A stretch of DNA of 64,000 nt from Paraflavitalea sp. CAU 1676 (GTDB taxonomy: Bacteria > Bacteroidota > Bacteroidia > Chitinophagales > Chitinophagaceae): the NCBI RefSeq assembly GCF_029223285.1, contig NZ_JARHUJ010000004.1:124001-188000 (forward strand), written 5' to 3'. The position numbers were made by a program, and so were the translations under genes. A model generated the notes under the pieces. The model had not been told where the DNA came from. It saw only the letters and a program-made list of their open reading frames with translations, and did no database searches. This document shows, piece by piece, positions 63,337 to 64,000 of the stretch; position 1 is the first letter of the stretch, and every line of letters begins with the position of its first letter.

Positions 63337-63882
63337 ATGCTAACAAACAAACCCTTCACGCCCCTAGGAGAGGCCGGTCTGCTGCCACCGCCGGTATATG
63401 CGCCGGTGAAGGAAAATGAGCAGGTACTACTCTCGCTCGGCATAACGGCCGATCATATTGCCGCCCTGCCCATGATCGTCGAATCGGGTGCCGCATTCCT
63501 GGTGCTGGAGCTGCGGAATGCCGATCACTTCCGGCTGCTGCAGCCGGTGCCCGAAACGGTAAGTTTGCTGGCGCAGCAGTATGGGCTGGCGGGATATTGC
63601 ATCTTTTGCCGTAATACCGATCATGCCGCTGATGCCTTCATTCGTTACTTCGGGGTGATCCCGGAAGCAACCGCCAACAGCCACCCCGCCTTGCCGGCCA
63701 GCGCACTGACCTGCTATCTGTATGATATTGCGATGATTAAGAAGGATGAAATGTCAATTTACATATCCTCAGCGGATACTGACAACCGGCCTGGCGCTAT
63801 AGAGCACGTACAGGTGCGGTTGGTGCTTAAAGACGGAAAGATCAAAGCGGTACAGCCTGGTGTACCGGAACCTTCACTATAG
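63337..63882 (+). CDS. PhzF-like protein, C-terminal half only
   Basis: 181 residues from ATG 63337. It aligns by eye with the second half of PhzF isomerases: PMIVESGAAFLVLELRN near 45, then LLAQQYGLAGYCIFCRNTDH near 75-95 and IRYFGVIPEATANSHPA near 102, ending with VQVRLVLKDGKIKAVQPG. The first half, with the catalytic Glu, is absent, and the conserved EDPATGSA-like signature appears in altered form as PEATANSHPA. It is either a truncated gene or a diverged one-domain relative. The start codon is 17 bp from that of the divergent Crp regulator. Confidence 0.6.
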   Translation: MLTNKPFTPLGEAGLLPPPVYAPVKENEQVLLSLGITADHIAALPMIVESGAAFLVLELRNADHFRLLQPVPETVSLLAQQYGLAGYCIFCRNTDHAADAFIRYFGVIPEATANSHPALPASALTCYLYDIAMIKKDEMSIYISSADTDNRPGAIEHVQVRLVLKDGKIKAVQPGVPEPSL

Positions 63883-63955
63883 CATTTTCGTATTTTTAGT
63901 GGTATTCGTTAACGATTCTGACAATTTATGCAACCTGCTACCTTGTAATACGTTG

Positions 63956-63963
63956 TATCTTTG
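63956..63963 (+). promoter_or_regulatory. Possible -7 promoter element at the right edge
   Basis: TATCTTTG matches TAnnTTTG. It would serve a gene that starts beyond the window. The -33 half is not convincing. Confidence 0.35.
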
Positions 63964-64000
63964 AACCATTCAAAGATCCCTGCCTTGCATGGTCACTGGC

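Overview
The window looks like a chromosomal segment of a Bacteroidota bacterium, most likely a member of the Chitinophagaceae. The evidence is Por/type IX secretion C-terminal sorting domains on two secreted proteins (17.4-15.5 kb and 28.9-27.2 kb), the Bacteroidota promoter signature (TTTG, 19-21 bp, TAnnTTTG) in front of rpsT, ahcY and others, families such as DUF5683 and DUF4382, many lipoproteins, and almost no Shine-Dalgarno sequences. It is ordinary housekeeping and accessory chromosome. I see no prophage, insertion sequence, CRISPR array or rRNA.

Layout. 0-2.4 kb: end of a polysaccharide-export locus (tail of an ABC-transporter ATPase and two family 2 glycosyltransferases). 2.4-5.5 kb: secreted S41 protease, a gene-free stretch with an 11-bp tandem repeat, rpsT. 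5.7-9.9 kb: the 2-oxoglutarate dehydrogenase pair sucA-sucB with a shared terminator. 10.3-14.2 kb: a beta-propeller sensor kinase and its LuxR-type response regulator. 14.2-20.6 kb: RsmB-like RNA methyltransferase, secreted subtilase with a lipoprotein upstream, mnmA, ssb. 20.7-22.8 kb: two tandem LamG lipoprotein genes, each preceded by three direct repeats at exactly 21-bp spacing and followed by a nearly identical terminator. 22.9-31.2 kb: alpha/beta hydrolase, L,D-transpeptidase-like protein, an ECF42-type sigma factor with its DGPF/YCII partner, a secreted sugar dehydrogenase, a bestrophin-like channel and a YihY family membrane protein. 31.25-32.1 kb: gene-free DNA that can fold into nested stems and ends in a very strong terminator. 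32.1-35.9 kb: large outer-membrane protein, an unusual tRNA-Cys, sterol-desaturase-like oxygenase and a small secreted protein.

36.3-44.5 kb: DUF4382 lipoprotein, queD, DoxX protein, lipoprotein of unknown role, M61 peptidase, guanine deaminase, an ECF sigma factor with a small membrane partner, NlpC/P60 hydrolase, ppa. 44.6-50.8 kb: lipoprotein, PhoH-like ATPase, HxlR regulator, YdeI-like protein, ahcY, Rrf2 regulator, a stand-alone LuxR helix-turn-helix. 51.1-55.2 kb: one strand carries parA, parB, DUF5683, dapB, with a metallo-beta-lactamase-fold hydrolase upstream. 55.3-64 kb: FMN reductase, membrane metallophosphoesterase, LytTR regulator plus hybrid histidine kinase, outer-membrane beta-barrel, DoxX, Crp-family regulator and a half-length PhzF-like protein.

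The strongest leads for something undescribed are the 21-bp-period repeats in front of the duplicated LamG lipoproteins (the geometry expected of LytTR operators), the structured leader or small RNA upstream of the YihY gene, and the tRNA-Cys with C33 and G73. All are read by eye from sequence. No search or folding program was run.
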